Shown: positions 20,089 to 20,315 of the stretch, in pieces
Position numbering within the stretch: position 1 is the stretch's first letter
How the letters are laid out: every line of letters starts with the position of its first letter
Source: a virus
Virus record (IMG/VR): IMGVR_UViG_3300045581_000804
Coordinates: 1 to 20,315 of that record
Direction: 5' to 3' (one strand)
DNA: 20,315 nt
Translations under genes and position numbers: made by a program
The notes under the pieces: generated by a model
Database searches by the model: none
What the model saw: the letters and a program-made list of their open reading frames with translations, nothing else
Told to the model about the DNA's origin: nothing

Positions 20089-20094
20089 TCCTTT
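20089..20094 (-). promoter_or_regulatory. Shine-Dalgarno-like site of the capsid gene
   Basis: The minus strand reads AAAGGA, 11 nt before the ATG, in a purine-rich run. It is one of only two Shine-Dalgarno-like sites I can see ahead of a gene in the window. Confidence 0.5.
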
Positions 20095-20105
20095 CAAAAA
20101 AACTC

Positions 20106-20120
20106 AGGTCGTATAGACCT
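20106..20120 (-). promoter_or_regulatory. Small stem-loop in the capsid mRNA leader
   Basis: AGGTC (20120-20116) pairs with GACCT (20110-20106) with a 5-nt loop TATAC, then GAG and seven T. It is weak as a terminator (5 bp), but it sits in the leader 11 nt upstream of the AAAGGA, so it may stabilise the mRNA 5' end or affect translation. Confidence 0.45.
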
Positions 20121-20137
20121 CATTGTTCAGGGTGAAA

Positions 20138-20315
20138 TTATTTATACTTCTGTAATTCTGTTATATAAGGGTTATTATCAGATGTTTTTGTAGCAGGTGT
20201 CTGCTTAACAACTGGAGCATCAGCCTTTACTTCTCTCTTGGTAAAAGCTTGTTCTTTAATAATACTTATTCTCTCTTGTTCTTTTTTATCAAACAATCTT
20301 AAGGTATAATCAAAG
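20138..20315 (-). CDS. C-terminal part of the gene upstream of the capsid gene (possible scaffold)
   Basis: An open frame entering from the window edge and ending at TAA (20140-20138), giving about 58 residues that start FDYTLRLFDKKEQERISIIK. It then turns into a Lys/Ala/Thr/Pro-rich linker and ends NPYITELQKYK. It is charged and helical at first, then disordered. In T4-like phages the gene just upstream of gene 23 is usually the prohead scaffold (gp22), and a charged, helical, low-complexity C-terminus fits. The sequence alone does not prove it. Its stop codon is built from the late box of the capsid gene (TATAAATAA). Confidence 0.7.
   Translation of the reverse strand, partial: FDYTLRLFDKKEQERISIIKEQAFTKREVKADAPVVKQTPATKTSDNNPYITELQKYK
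20139..20146 (-). promoter_or_regulatory. Consensus late promoter of the major capsid gene
   Basis: The minus strand reads a perfect TATAAATA. The box ends 61 nt before the capsid ATG, giving a leader of about 55 nt, unlike the 5-6 nt spacing of the other late genes here. It lies in the last codons of the upstream gene. Confidence 0.8.

Noticed and set aside
1-20315. tRNA genes, integrase, attachment sites or transposons
   Set aside because: I looked for cloverleaf-like GC-rich stretches ending in CCA, for integrase or transposase motifs and for terminal repeats, and saw none by eye.

Overview
This window looks like part of the genome of an AT-rich, T4-like myovirus (tailed phage). The evidence is a gp23-type major capsid protein, an OB-fold/spike baseplate pair, long tail fibres, a class I ribonucleotide reductase pair, two GIY-YIG homing endonucleases, and T4-type late promoter boxes (consensus TAAATA) in front of many genes. 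Native genes are roughly one-third G+C (hand counts of single lines). One 2.8-kb fibre gene is near 60% G+C, which suggests a GC-richer host or donor phage. The host cannot be named from the sequence; a proteobacterium is a guess.

Layout. 1-304 (-): start of an unknown late gene that runs off the window. 337-1388 (+): purine phosphoribosyltransferase and two small unknown proteins. 1422-4058 (+): nrdB and a short nrdA. 4126-4758 (+): ClpP-like serine protease. 7539-4763 (-): an operon of an unknown hydrophobic protein, a gp5-like OB-fold protein and a beta-helical spike with an H-x-H tip. 7591-11288 (+): a TGT/DpdA-like base exchanger, a homing endonuclease, a formyltransferase-fold enzyme, a P-loop kinase and QueF, ended by a strong terminator. 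11366-17184 (+): a small virion protein, an 860-residue coiled-coil fibre and the GC-rich 943-residue fibre. 17702-17301 (-): a small structural-type protein. 17779-18558 (+): a second homing endonuclease. 20077-18629 (-): the major capsid protein. 20315-20138 (-): tail end of the upstream, possibly scaffold, gene.

How it fits together. The 7591-11288 block reads as a 7-deazaguanine DNA-modification cluster. QueF would make preQ1, the TGT/DpdA-like protein would exchange it for guanine in DNA, and a formyltransferase between them could formylate the free aminomethyl group of preQ1. Genes of this block and the phosphoribosyltransferase have sigma70-like promoters, whereas structural genes have late boxes.

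The most unusual pattern is that nearly every promoter of either class ends 5-6 nt before the start codon. Transcription should then begin at or next to the A of ATG, giving leaderless mRNAs. The two clear exceptions are the major capsid gene (leader of about 55 nt with a Shine-Dalgarno) and the GC-rich acquired fibre gene (AGGAGG upstream).
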